From positions 1,426,001 through 1,490,000 of the forward strand of contig NC_089541.1 in assembly GCF_040115645.1 (NCBI RefSeq): a DNA stretch of 64,000 nt, in the 5' to 3' direction. Below the pieces are notes generated by a model. The model saw only the letters and a list, made by a program, of their open reading frames with translations, was not told where the DNA came from and searched no databases. A program made the translations under genes and the position numbers. Of this stretch, positions 11,854 to 24,739 are shown in pieces. Source of the DNA: Euwallacea fornicatus. Taxonomy: Eukaryota; Arthropoda; Insecta; Coleoptera; Curculionidae. Numbering within the stretch: the first letter of the stretch is position 1; each line of letters begins with the position of its first letter.

Positions 11854-13240
11854 TTCTACAAGAGAAAAATAGATATTTCCAGAGGCTAATTCCAATTTGA
11901 CTTAATTTCAAACCACAGATTTAACTACCTTTATGTTATATTTACGTGGGGAGCAAATTGAAATAGTTTTTGGGGACAGAATATTGGTTTTGTGTTAGAA
12001 GAAAACTTGTTGAAAATGTCTTAACTCTATATCAACAATAATTATTATATGTCCAGAAAGACAAAGGATCTACGGAAAAGCAGCTCTAAGTAGAAATTCG
12101 TGCGTTTATAGAGTAATTTAAAGGAAAGTAGATGAAATAAAGGATAAAAACTGCTAGTTTCTGGAGATTTGAGGTTAGGTCTGCAATGAATCGGCACATA
12201 TCAAAAGAAATGCCGACAAATAAATATGAATTATTTTACAAGATGTTGAAAACTTACTTAGAGCTTAACAAATGCGAATTGTAGAGGATTTCACAATGAA
12301 ATAATAATTATTTTTTCAATTTTTCCCAAGTTTTGCGGATCACTATGAAAATCCAAAATGAAAACAGTGATGTTAAAGAGGGGGAAGGCTCTTAGCTGTC
12401 ACTGTTACTCAATAAATTATAGCCATTTGTTTTATCATCCGCGAAACTCGAAATATGGCAACGTTGAGGGTCGGTCATTTGGAATTATAATTTTTTTCCA
12501 TAACATAAAATCACATGGCTGAATTTTTAATTTGGACACAAGTAGAATTATTTCATTAATTATATTCTTCAAGAGTTCTAAAGAATTTCAATTCTTTCAA
12601 TAAATTATGGATAGCAAGAAAACATATAAAGGCGCTAAAGAAAACTGTATTTTTTTTTTCTTGCACACGAATTGAAAAAGAACCTTCCAGACCTATTGCA
12701 ATAATTTTGACTAGTGTCAGAACATATTTCCAACTGATAATGAGAGTATATATCCTTTCAAGAATATGGATAATCGACACCGGGTCAAATATTACCAGAC
12801 AGAATATATGAACCCATGATATATTCTAAAAATGAAATACAAGGTATTTTTTATGACCCTTGAAAAGTAGGTTAAGCTGAAGTATCTACCAAACGTTATT
12901 ATCAAAAATCTTACTCCATAAGCACTTAAAAATTCAATTCACACATCCTTTCAACACAAACCATTCACTGCAACATAAAAAAAAAACATTTATAATTATC
13001 TTTAATGACTTCAATCTATTAACAAATCACTGTGAAGCTTCTCTTCGTGGGAGTATTTTGGTGCTTCATAATTGTGTCTAGATAAATTACAATAATAATT
13101 TTTTTATAAAATATTCATTTAAATCAAACTTTTTTATAGTTCATTTTGGAAATATCATGGAAACATAACAGACAGATATTTCTTCGCTTCTTCTAAATTG
13201 CGAAGAGCTTCAGCTACTTACCAAGTAGAAAAATTTTAAG

Positions 13241-13429
13241 ATAAGGATGGAAAGGAGGAGAATATGTGGGACCGATTTCTGCACGACAATGCCAGTGAGT
13301 ACTATTTGTAATGTTAAGTTAATTTCTACAGAAACCAATAGTCAAATCACAGATATAATACGCCTTTTTCCAGGTAGAGTGGTCGATGGTGCTAATGGAG
13401 ACATTGACTATGATTTCTCTCACAAGTGA
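13241..13429 (+). CDS. Candidate last two exons of an unrecognised gene
   Basis: Exon A (13241-13294) follows an acceptor (aaattttaag) and ends in the donor GTGAGT. Exon B (13374-13429) follows the pyrimidine-rich acceptor cctttttccag and ends at a TGA. Joined in the phase-1 frame they encode a hydrophilic C-terminus containing DGKEENMWDRFLHDNA and then ANGDIDYDFSHK. The intron is 79 bp, the usual local size. A second frame is open too but reads like noise. Upstream exons were not found. A non-coding first exon near 8588-8650 would place PSMA5 inside an intron of this gene, on the opposite strand. I do not recognise the peptide. Confidence 0.4.
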   Translation: MRMERRRICGTDFCTTMPVSTICNVKLISTETNSQITDIIRLFPGRVVDGANGDIDYDFSHK

Positions 13430-15069
13430 AAGGAGGATGTGTAACTTTTAAAAGAGATGGAAACTCAGGTTTATTGATAGAAAGTGAAATTCCAGATTTT
13501 TTAAACAACAAACAACCGTAATTTATAATATTTTATATATTTTCAATTTCCTGGCCCAAAATCCTCCCTGATGGTACTAACAATAAGGCGAATCAAGCGG
13601 GAGGTGATTATTATTTGAATTTGCTCAAGGTAAGTGGCGTCATCTGTGAAAGTGTGGGGCAAATATAGTTTTGAACATACTGTAGTAGGAAGACACCATT
13701 ACCGAAGCTTTCTCGTAATATTAGATATGAACCATAGATGGCAAAATATCGACAGTTGCTGATATAACTGTGATTTTTTTTTTCATTTTTATTCATGGCA
13801 AAATTAACGAGATCTCGAAAAATGCGAAAACTTTAATAATTGGCAAACATTTCACATAATTGAAGTCTTTCATACATTTACTGCTATGATATAAATAAAT
13901 TACTTCAATTTCTAATAGGGCATTATAGGACTGAAATTTACACTTTAACGCACACGGGCAATATTGTAGTTTTAGTTGGTATGCAAATTTTGTTTATCTG
14001 AGAGATTGATCTGAAATTATGAAGAAGCGTATGGGCTATAGAAGCAACCGTTAAGAGCTTGGTTTTTACAAACTATCAGCATTTACTAAAAAAAGAAATA
14101 AATTTGATTAACGGAACTTTTAATTCCTTCAGAATAAACCTTTACACTGCTAATTTGGTTAGCTACACGACACCAGCGTTCCCAGCTACTGGCTCGATAA
14201 AGGCAACAATGTTTACACGTACATATATTTCTGCTTCAACCCTGATATCAAAATTTACAATGTTCACATAAGTTAGAGATCCTTCGTGGATTGCCTCAGT
14301 TGTAACCTGGCTGAAATACGTCCTCTTTGCGGAAAAAAGCTATTCAGGTACATTCACAACATCTACAATCCAGAAGACTTTTTTGTGACTGAAAATGTGG
14401 TAGTGAAGAGGGGGGTGTTACATCTCCGAAGTTTTAGACGACCGGAACAGAATCAGATATCACAAGATATTTTTCATACTTTTTACTAAACAAATGAGAA
14501 AATGATCATTGTGGAACGATTTGTGCGAGCGTTTGGAAGCTTTGTTGGATAATGGGATCAATTTGGTGGTGTACGCTGCATGCGGTCTTACGGATAATTT
14601 CGAATGAACTAATGAATATTTATGTGCATTTTTCATCTATATTTTTAGCGAAACGAGTATTCATGCCTGTTGAGGGGATCTTACATGAGAATCCACTGTA
14701 AAATTATCAAATCTAATTTAAGCTAACTGCGATATTGATTTTTTTTAATGAGGCACTCTAGATGTCTCGAATTTCCACTAAATTTTAATAACTTCGGGTC
14801 ACTGCATCCCAGGGCAAAAAAATCTATGAACTAACACAGGCGCAAGGGAGGATTCTATCGCGTGAAGAAAACACAGGTGGTCCCATTAAAAAAAGTTACA
14901 CTCTATGGCGCTCCGCCTATTTGGGTCACCCTGTAGAGTTGTCACTAATTTTAAATTTCACCTTCCTCAGGCCCACATACATTCCCATAATTGTCTCTTA
15001 ATGAAATCATAAATAAACGCATAAACGTCCGAGAGGCTGTTACATGGACACCGTGTATATGTTTATTTT

Positions 15070-15500
15070 GTTATAGCCTTTTTTCCATTTTTAACCCTCT
15101 TTTTGATGGCATTTAATAGGACCCTCGTTTCTAGAAAATCTACTGGTAATTATCGGATTCTACAATAGAATCTTGAATCTAGTTTCAACTACTTTTGAAG
15201 TCAGTGGCGTTACTTGAATTTGAAATTTGCCGCGAAATAAAAAATATATTTATGTTAATCCCTTGGTCTGTTTCTTAACCTCTTTCGGATTTCGTTTCGC
15301 ACGGCTTTGATAACTGGCAAATCTACTTGTAAATTTCACAATCTGCAATAGAATTTCTGCAATTTTAATTACCATTGAAGACAGAGGCGTTTCGTTCACC
15401 TGAAACTTGCACAAATTTAAAATCTTTTTCAGTATTTTTGACCCCCTTTCTAACTTCATTTACCGTGAATCTGACTCCTGGAAAATCTAGAAAATCAGCC
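15070..15500. repeat. Degenerate tandem repeat, about 160-180 bp period
   Basis: Three diverged units can be lined up on a T-rich block, then an AACCTCTTT-like block, then CAAATCTACT-like sites at about 15138, 15319 and 15481. The first two units also share AATAGAAT and AGGCGTT/TGGCGTT blocks. Similarity is low, so unit borders are approximate. Confidence 0.4.
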
Positions 15501-16619
15501 AGTACCAAATCTCAGGTTTCTTTAGTAAAGCGCACTAATAAATACGCCAATTTAATTAATATTTATTGCACAAAATGAACGGTCATATTCACCCAAAGAC
15601 CCTGAGGAATCGACCGCAGCAGCAGGTGTACAAAAATCGACCTTATCGCCTTTATAATTAAAACATATCTCTGGCAAATATTGTGTACCCGCTCTAAAAA
15701 CATCTCGACGCGTACAAGTTATTTATGGCCCCCTTTTAGTCTTATGATTAATGCGTAATTTAAGGCCTGTTTAAACCATTAAACCGATTTGTATCATACA
15801 TATTTAGTGACCGAGAAAGGTGGGAATGACACACAAAACAAAACATATGCTCACGGTATTATGAGAGGGACACCTTAACGAAAAGTTTCCCATGCAACAT
15901 TCATGATTATATAACAGAATGGGATTTCAGACAATTATTCCAAAGTCAAGTATCAGCAGATTACAAGACTAAGCCTCCCCTAAATCGGATCATCCCTTCA
16001 GCCCTGCGAAGATTATGTCGGGAGGGCCGAAAGGGCTCGGTTAAAGAGCATTTAGCGGTCGCGTGCCGACTAAGGGCTTGACGCTATCTTGTCCCTACAG
16101 GACTGTGTATTCTTACAATAGAGTTAAAGTAATGAAATACATACATGTCCCAGAAAAATGACCAGGCTAGGTTAATTAGAGGATGGTTATAATTATTTGA
16201 CGCATAGCTGTGCACCAGAGCTCTATTTGGAAGGCATTTGGATAGGGCTCCTGAAAGGTGTTCGTAAATGTGCATATTGCCTAGGGAATGTCTACGCCGC
16301 ATCAAAAAATGCTTCAAATCTAGGAGTGATGGGTGTTATGCGCAAAACGGGCTATAGAGGGTTATTCAAATTTGACGCTCACCATCGGGATCTCAGTAAC
16401 CATAAGAGATACGAGGTCGGTTAAATTGGGACAAGACTGCGCAATTTGGAGATCAGTAAAACACCTTTTCAAAATTTGAAAATCCCCAATTGCTTCCGGA
16501 GATGTTCGCGAAAAAGCGAAATATTCAAAAAAAGGTTTCTTTTCTTCACTGAGATTATTTGAAGTGATAACTGAAAGGGAGTGACACATCGTAACTGTCA
16601 CTTTTTCACTTGTACAAAG

Positions 16620-16775
16620 AGTGATGTCACATTTGAGATATGACGTTTAGATTTTCTGCAAACGTCATCGACTTTGTTTATTCTCGTGGGACCATTTCGG
16701 ATTTTCATATTTTTAAATTCAGTTATTTTTTCTGATTACGACGATGTGTCACATGTTAAGGTTCGGTTTGACCAA
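16620..16775 (+). repeat. Dispersed repeat, copy 1
   Basis: About 150 bp resembling 33395-33535 in the same orientation. Shared blocks include TTTGARATAYGACGTTT, TTTTCTGATTACRA and TTGTTAAGGTTC or its close variants. Non-coding; class unknown, probably a worn transposable-element fragment. Confidence 0.5.
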
Positions 16776-19700
16776 AGTGTCAAAAAAATTGATTGTGCTA
16801 AGAGCGGTTTGGAAATCTTGATTTTCATGAAATGATGTATTACACATACAGTGAGTCAAAGCCAAACTCGCTCACCCAACGAAAATGAATTTTTTGAATG
16901 GGCGAAGCGCGTCGAATGATTTCGCCCTAAATGAAAAACCTATGGTTTTACGGGTATAAATATTGTATTTTACAAAAAAGAACGAATTACAAGAAAACAT
17001 TCATTTGTCTAAAAAATATAGAGGAAAAACTAATAACTACCCAACTTCCTTCCTTCTCCTCAAGGTGGCGGCATAGTTGTTCTTGAGAGCGGAGCTTCGC
17101 AACACAGTGACAATCCACATACAGGGCGTTCCACCGGGCGCCGCTGTTAAACATTTTGGGGAAACTATGAATAGCAAAATTACTTAAATTTAGTGGTTTG
17201 GAAAGAGCCTTGGGACGGGCCAATCTGGAACACTTTTTGTGATGTCACGCTTCCGGTTCGGCTTCTGGAGAATAATCACCATTTTCCCCATTACTCCGAT
17301 TTCGAGTTGGTGCTCTCTCACTGCCATCGGCTCCTGATGCTTTCAATCGGAGACTGTGTTTTTCCAGTTTTTTCCTCTTCCCACGATAGCGTCCATTTTG
17401 CCCCTCCTTCCCCTTAAGGTGACGGCATATTTGTTGGTCTGTGGACAACTCCTTAAGGCAATGAGAGTAGAAAAATAGATGCATGTGTTATATCAGAATT
17501 TAATTATATTACGGTAATTTGGAACGATAAAAAGTAATTACCTAATCGAAGATTATATCCTATGCATCTGGCTTGATGTACGATTCTGAAAGCAGGTCCA
17601 TAAAACCATGTAAAGAGATTAATCAATTATCGGAAAGTGAAAGTAAAACATATCAGCGTGTTGAATAATTTAAAGCATCCGCAATTGAGAGTTAATGGTT
17701 TCCGAACAAGTGTAAGGGCCTAATAAAGTTTGATCTAAAGGTGCGGTTGAGACCTTTCGGACATCGCAATCTAACAACCTACTAATTTGCCTATATAGTA
17801 ATAATTATCGGCAAATAATCACTTTCAACGGGCTTGTTCGGTAAGCAGGTAAATAACATAATGATCGACTTGAGACCTAATAATTATGGGTAATATATAG
17901 GCATGGAATCAGGTTTCAGTTTTGATATTTATTATTATAAAGAAGCATAGGCTGGATTGATTAGTTCGATGGGTAAAATCCTTCATCTTCGTTGTATTAA
18001 ATAAAATACATGATATGTAGATAAAGGGAGATTTATTTGCAGCTGCTTAAAGCCTTGTAATAAATACCCCCGTGCATCGCCATTTTTCAATCATGGCCGC
18101 CATTGTAGTCATTTGTTTTAGATATGTAATGATTGTGCTTATTCAATTTTAACCAAATCTGTACAGCTCAGGCTTAGTTTGACAATCACATCGGCCCTTC
18201 GCAGAACTGCACATTAACGCGCTTTATTGGAATTTTAACGTTTGTATATGTCTACAGGGTCCCTTTAAATTTTCTGTCAACTTCTATCCGCTTCAAATGA
18301 CCGTTTCAACGGTTCGTATCAAATAACAAATTCTTGAAGGTGACGTCTTATATTGCGTAATTTCGTTGGTGTTACATGTAAAATGCGAAACGAATAATAA
18401 GGAAAGGTTCAAGTTTTAATGGATGTAGCTGTATGTGTGCCTCTCTATCAAAATAGAATTGAAACAAATGCGGGTGGCACAATAAAACTGATAAGCGCCG
18501 GTCACGTTTCACGGCCTGATGCCGCGCTAAAAACGGCCCGATTTTCAATTAAGCAGCAAAAATGGAAAATCTGCTGAAACGAGAGAGATCAAGCTGTCAT
18601 TGCAGAATCGAAGCGGCCCCGCTGAAAATGAAAACTCATTTTCATTGCTAATACAAAAAGATCCCGGCTACAAAATGACACAGCCTTGTACAAGTACATA
18701 AGTACTCGTAGCAAACGGAGTAGTTTACCTAGTGCTGATGGCGCGCAGGAATTGAAAACGACATTAAGAGCATTTCGTCATCAAGATTTGGGCAATTTCC
18801 GGATATCCGCTTGATAGGCAATTGTTTGACGACGTGTCAGCTCAGTTGTTTTATTAATAATGATCACGTGATATGATCGAAAAGTCGAAGTTTTTGAAGA
18901 CAACGACAGTAGATATGGATGTTGAGAAGTGTGTAAATTATGATTAAGTGAGGTTTTTAAATATTTTAAATGCTCTGTGGGTAATGATTGGTGGCGCAAA
19001 TTAGTGATAATGGTGTACGCTAACGATGTGTGCTCAGGTGTGGGCGATACTGTGAATTCTATAGAATCGCCAAGCGAAGGAAAGTTCATGATTATCTTGC
19101 TGTCGTCTGGGCGCCCATTCTATAGAGTCAGGTGAGAGTGAGAATTTGTCCAATACATTTGGCTAATAAAATTTTTTGGCTGGGTCGCGAAAAATTCCAT
19201 TATTATGAATCGCGAATGAGAATATGCCACCTACCTCAGGCGTTCTGTATAAAATACGTCTGGGATCTAAACCATAAATAAAGCAATTATACCCACTTTG
19301 CATGACTCGTCAAAACGCCTTAAAGCATAAAGGGTGTTTTCTAAATTCAGTTAATAAAATGTGGTACTGCCTGGTATTTTCCTAAATAACCCGGTTCTTA
19401 TCCGCGGTATCACCGACCCTTTTATTAAGCGAGATTCACTGATCATTGTCTCGAGGAAAGGTGTTAAAAGATAGTGCTGTTTGGGTTTTTAAGAGTGGGC
19501 CTCCAATTAATTCATAGCTGCTTAATTATCGTTCTTTTTGGTGCGTGACTACAGCAAAGTTGCACAAATCGAACATTTACTTTTAACACACTCGAAGAGA
19601 TTGTATACCGTGCTCCAAATTACTAATGATGGCCTTTCGGTGAGACCATTACCATTCGCCTAGTTTCGATGCATGTCGCAATGTCACATCTCCACAATAA

Positions 19701-21442
19701 AACCAGAGGAAATTCAATTAAACAGGAGATTAACCATGGCGAGGAGCTCCTTGGTGGAACTGTGGGCGTATCGCCCTCTCCTCGGTTGGACGGGACGCCT
19801 GGCGAGTCCCGATAGCGGCGCTCCCTAGGGACCATCTTTTGTCGGCCCCGAGAACTCATTAGGAAAGACCCGCCTCCCACTTTCTGGCGTCGCTTTCTGG
19901 AAACGATGAGCTCTTTTATCCCTCGACAAGAGCTTGTTTCAGTGGCGCGCTGAACTTCCTAACAACTACATAAGGAGACTTCAGTGTTGGTGCGAGCTAC
20001 GCCACTGGTGACCAGTTTGAAATGGCCCCTTCAACTGGAAAGTGCTCAAGATGTCTTTTCTTGCTCAAAGTCCATAATCCCGGGCTGTGTCACGTTAAAA
20101 CAGCTCTGTTATGTCGCCCATTGATAGCTTTAATTAAGTTTTTGGGATGTTTGATAATAGCTGCTCCGTGGTTTTTTTGGGGACGAGTATTTCTGTTATG
20201 CATGCACCCACCTCTAGCATTACTAGAGTTATTACCAGCGATATAAACTGCCTTTGAACATCAAACGTTCGTTCAAACTTTATGATCAATTATGGTATTT
20301 CTTAAGTTCTACTGCCTACAGGGCGCCCTGCATATGTTCCTTTATTTCAGCCTCTCTGGCAAAAAACATAATTGAAGCTCACAAAGAATTGTAAAAGATA
20401 AAGAACATAAATACTCAAAAGTGATGACTAATGTTATGTTCTACCATTCTACGCTGTCAAGGCACTGTCCCCCGCTGACGGTTTTTGTTCCGCCATTTTT
20501 AAGTTTGCCAAAATTTTGTTTCTATCGCCATGACATTGACACATTGACATAACTGAAAAAAATCTGCCCTTAAAATATGGCGGAGGGGACAGGCATTATT
20601 ATGCGGGAATTTTAAACTCGAATCGACACCTCACCCATTAAATGGGAGGCCCATTCACACACACAGATAGAAATCAGAGATTATTTAAATAAGTAATGTG
20701 AAGTGGGCCCGGAAGCGCTCATGCAACGCCACCTTGTGGCTTAATCGGCGCAATTTAGGAAATCCGTTATTGCGATTATTGTCGGTTTTATATGGCGAAA
20801 TTTAGAGCCTCCAGGCCCTCATATTCGAGACGGGAATAACGTGCATTTGCAGCTTTTGAAGAAGAGTTGCTTGAGCGTAAATTAAAGCAATATAATACGA
20901 ATGGGGAATAAAAAGGGACGCCATCTTAGCATTGTGCGAAATGTATTTATAAATTCGACGGCCTGATGTGGGGTGTACAGAGCTCTCGTTAACATTACCT
21001 GCCCGTTTTGTATTTAAATCAAAAATGAATCGTCTCGATCAAGTATGAAAACCTGCACAAACCAGATTTTGTTATCTCGGTCAGCTTAAGAAATATGAGG
21101 AACTGAATTTTGAATAACTTGACGAGAATATTTAGGGGGCAATCACGCTTCAACCATAGATTTGTGAGATATGCGGTTATGTCATGATTTCAACCGTCAT
21201 ACAGTTTCCTAAGCATGAGTCGACCATCATGAGTGGCCTGTTTTTGATTTAAAAAATTTTGAGGTATTAAAAAAAATGTTTAGAGAGTTCTGACATTCTA
21301 CAACCATGGATTTAGGAGGAGAAAGCAAATTTTTGTCACTTAATTCTCTACCGTCGTCCGTAGTTTCTCATTTACACAGAAGTTCATGTACGTCATGCCA
21401 AGCTTTACAAAGCTTCAAATAAAACACACTTCAAAATTCACA

Positions 21443-21448
21443 TTTATT
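21443..21448 (-). terminator. Polyadenylation signal of the VPYPV-repeat gene
   Basis: Overlapping AATAAA hexamers on the minus strand about 255 bp past the stop codon at 21703. Confidence 0.45.
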
Positions 21449-21702
21449 TATTAAAAAATAAAAACGCGCATAATATAAATACAAAAAAAAACTAACACAG
21501 TCCCTTGCGCAATAATACTGCACGCCCCCCTAGGCGCTGGGCGCGCAAAGTAGACGTATAAACCAGGAGCAACGCCCCCTACTGTACAATAATCTACATA
21601 TAATTTAGAGCAAGAACTTGACTTTTGTTCGACAATAATAATTACAAGATTAGACAGCTGACAATTAAACAATGTCTTTATAACAACAGAAGTAAGTGAC
21701 TA

Positions 21703-24308
21703 CTAATGTCCCCAATCGCCGCCACCCCCTGAACTTCCACCATAGCCACCACCATAGCCGCCAGATCCTGACCAATCAGATTCTTCATGATGTGACACTT
21801 TAACGGGGACTGGGTATGGTACTTTTACTGGGTAAGGTACTGGTTTCTCAACGGGTACTGGTACTTCTTTGTACACGGGATAAGGCTTGTCAACGGGTAC
21901 CTTCACGGGATAGGGCACGGGTTTTTCAATTTCGACTGGTACCTTCTTGATTACGGTGTAGGGTTCGGGTACTGGCACTTTCACCGGGTATGGAACGGGT
22001 TTAGGTACTATTACTGGGTATGGTTTGTCAATGGGTACTTTTACTTCATAGGGTACTGGTTTTTCTACGGGGTAAGGCACGTGCTTCTCAACGGTGACGG
22101 GGTAGGGTTTAGGTACGTGAACTGGGTATGGCCTGTCAATGGGAATTTTTACTTCGTATGGTACTTTTTTCTCCACAGTATAAGGTTGTGGTACTGGTAC
22201 TTCAACCTATAAAGAAATGACAATATTAAAGTGATATTTAATCTAGTTCGACTAATCTAACCTTGACTGGGTACGGAACTTTCTTGTAGACAGTGTATGG
22301 TTCTGGTACTGGTACTTTTACTGGTACAGGGATTTTCTTCTCGACGGTGTAGGGCTGGGGTACGTGGATCTTGACTTCATAGGGTCTGGGCACTGGCACT
22401 TTGACCTCAATTGGAACCTTTTTGATCACCTCATAAGGTTGGGGTACTATGTAGGGAACCTTGATTATTTCCTTTACTGGTACTGGCACCTTCTTGATTA
22501 CGGTGTAGGGTTGTGGTACTGGCACTTTGACCTCATAAGGCACCTTCTTTTCCACGGTGTACGGCACGTGTTTGGTTACAGTGTATGGCACTGGAACCTT
22601 CTTTTCTACCACTACGGTCTTCACGTGCTCCTCATGACCTAAAGTGAGATGGGCCTTTCAGATTTGGGTAATAGTGAAGTACGAGGAGAGACTTGCCTCC
22701 GCCGATATCTCCGCCTCCGTAGCCGCCGCTCTCGTATCCGCCTCCGCCAAAACCTCCTCCTCCAAAATCGTGTCCTCCAAGGTCACCACCTCCAAAACCA
22801 CCTCCTCCAAATCCATGGTCTCCAAGGAGAATACCCCGTTTGTCCTGCTTTTTGCTTTCCTGCGGAGCCACCTCCTTGGTCTGGTCCTTCTTTTCAGCCT
22901 CCGCAGCTAAAGCGCAAACGCAGAGGCACAATGTGCCTATAACGAGCTGAAAGGGGATTCATTTTGAGGAAGGTGCCGACGTGGGTGACGGTTTAAATGA
23001 CCCGTTAATCGTATTTTCGGAAAAAACCGAAAATGAGTGCCGTATCGATCGGTTCGTTTGAAAAAATGATAAAGTTAGAATCTGCTTCCGGCAGATTGTG
23101 AAATGGAGAGAAGAGGAGATATTTGAAGCCGAGGATGCCGTCGTTTTTATTGGACAAATCGAACTGAAAATGAGTACCATGTCGATGGAATTCTCTCGAA
23201 AAATCAAAAAGCTCAAAGCTCCTCCCATCAGATTGTAAAATGGAGATAAATGTTAATGATCGGAAATCTACTTCACCATTTATCTTCTTGATGGAATGGC
23301 AACTTTATTACTAGGTGTTCTCATGCGTTTCTTCGAAGGAATTAACTAACTAAAAACACTAATTAATGCATCAATGTGCAAGTACCACTATAGTACCCTG
23401 ACATAATTCCATTACAACGCCGTAATTGAAGAGTAGCAATCATTTGTTTAATGGTACTACGACGACATTTAATTACCAGCAGATTGCGGAAACCCCGCAA
23501 CTACATACCGAAAAGAAATGGAACATTCGAACCATATGTCGAGCGAGCAAGTTACATACAGTGCTGGATACCACTTTCTTTTCCTGCTGCTGCCGTGTGC
23601 TACCCGGTTGCATAACGCGTAAAAAGCTGAATAATCTCGACAGCAGTACCGCGTACATCGGTACCATTATTTGATTACGGTAATTGGCGTTTGCTTTCAT
23701 TTCTACATTTTTTTGTTTCATCGTTTGGGTTGATGACTAATTGGTACCACTCGGAAACGATAGATACACGTTTGTTTTTTCAATAATCTAACACCAACGC
23801 TAGATGCCAAAACGATGTTTTTTAACTAACTTCGTTAAAGGGGTGAATTTTTTATTTCAGTTACGTTAATTGTTTTCCAAAATTCAAGCACCGCCAAAGG
23901 TACCAGCTGATTGTGCGCCCAAAAGCGGGTTCCGCAACGTTACGTCTTGGTAGCATTTGTTTTCGAGATGGCGGTTTAAAAACAGCACCCAATTTGATTT
24001 CCGTCTCGACAACAAACACCGCCATTTTGGTAAATCCCATAAATGTCAAATTAGAACTTCGTGAGTTTGGAGTGGTACCAGGGTAAATCACACTTCACAA
24101 CCGCACTGAAAATACTATACCGGGTGTTTGTCACTTTTTCTTATAGGTACCACATTGATATGATACCCATAAAAATCCTATTGCTTGTCACTGCTGAACA
24201 CCCGGTATTTGCGAATTCGTCACTAGAAATCACCGATACAAACCCCGATTACGTCACAGATGCGCCACTACCACAGGTGATACCCATAAGACTTACCAGA
24301 GCTTTCAT
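21703..24308 (-). CDS. Secreted Gly-rich, VPYPV-repeat structural (cuticle-type) protein
   Basis: Four coding exons: 24308-24297 (only ATG AAA GCT CTG), 22946-22697, 22638-22262 and 22206-21703; 380 aa. The joined N-terminus MKALLVIGTLCLCVCALAA is a good signal peptide. Next comes a Lys/Glu linker, then a Gly-rich block (GFGGGGFGGG type). About 250 residues of degenerate Val-Pro-Tyr repeats follow (VPxPYxV with xKKVP variants). The tail is Gly/Ser-rich and ends GGGGDWGH. Such proteins are abundant in insect cuticle and extracellular matrix; Drosophila Vajk-type proteins have a similar style, but orthology is not shown. Introns 1 and 3 are GT-AG. Intron 2 (22639-22696) needs a GC donor (GGAG then GCAAGT): the only phase-consistent choice, because nearby GT sites lead to early stops. 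Intron 1 is 1350 bp, far longer than its neighbours. Confidence 0.8.
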
Positions 24309-24726
24309 GATCGAAGTGTGTACACGAGAGCAGTTTGCTCCGTCTAAAATCTTCCTCGTGGCTTATATACGTACCAAAAGCACACTTTCTAGGTGCTCAA
24401 ATCGTTCACCACCTCCTCCGGGGTTTCACTTCCACATCCGCGCAGCTCTTTCAGTGTGTGGTACTGCCTGAGTTGGTACTGCTCTTGATTGATCCGAACT
24501 ATTATTGATATTATGTAACTAACTATGTTTAAATCTGAAGCGACATTAAAAGTGGGTAACGCAGCGGTGGTACCAAGGGTGTAATATTAAGACTTTGCGT
24601 TGGACAATTAATTTTTTAGGTAAATGGTAATGAGGAAATTAATCAAATACTTGTGATTCTTCGGTAAATGGCAACATTGTTTTGCGCGGATGTCAATTTC
24701 ACAGTTGTTCGTGCATCAGCGGTACC
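23660..24726. promoter_or_regulatory. Cluster of seven GGTACCA sites
   Basis: GGTACC occurs at 23660, 23743, 23899, 24074, 24146, 24569 and 24721, each time followed by A. Two more GTACCA half-sites are at about 23389 and 24371. They cover the first intron and about 360 bp upstream of the TATA box. A given 6-mer palindrome is expected about once per 4 kb. The binding factor is unknown. Confidence 0.55.
24362..24369 (-). promoter_or_regulatory. TATA box of the VPYPV-repeat gene
   Basis: TATATAAG on the minus strand, 54-61 bp upstream of the ATG at 24308. This leaves a 5' leader of roughly 25-30 nt. It supports the tiny first exon as the true start. Confidence 0.6.
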
Positions 24727-24739
24727 AAATTGGAAAAAT

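Larger units (their letters stand above)
13430..21440. other. Eight-kilobase gene-free stretch
   Basis: No supported coding exon. Contents: a degenerate tandem repeat at about 15070-15500; a dispersed repeat copy at about 16620-16775; a pair of direct repeats (about 17048-17085 and 17402-17437, sharing AAGGTG.CGGCATA.TTGTT); TACAGG or CCCTGTAG repeat-end motifs near 14930 and 18255; and a CpG-richer patch at about 19730-19920. The longest frames, around 18781-19089 and 19623-19880, show no domain and no splice context. Confidence 0.4.

Noticed and set aside
18781..19089. 102-codon minus-strand frame rich in Ser/Thr/Leu
   Set aside because: No homology recalled, no splice sites, no promoter features; could be chance.
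22364..22942. Plus-strand frames opposite the VPYPV-repeat gene
   Set aside because: They are antisense shadows of the repeats and of the Gly-rich block, with matching periodicity.
24061..24471. 136-codon plus-strand open frame
   Set aside because: It overlaps the TATA box, first exon and first intron of the minus-strand VPYPV-repeat gene. No domain, no splice logic.
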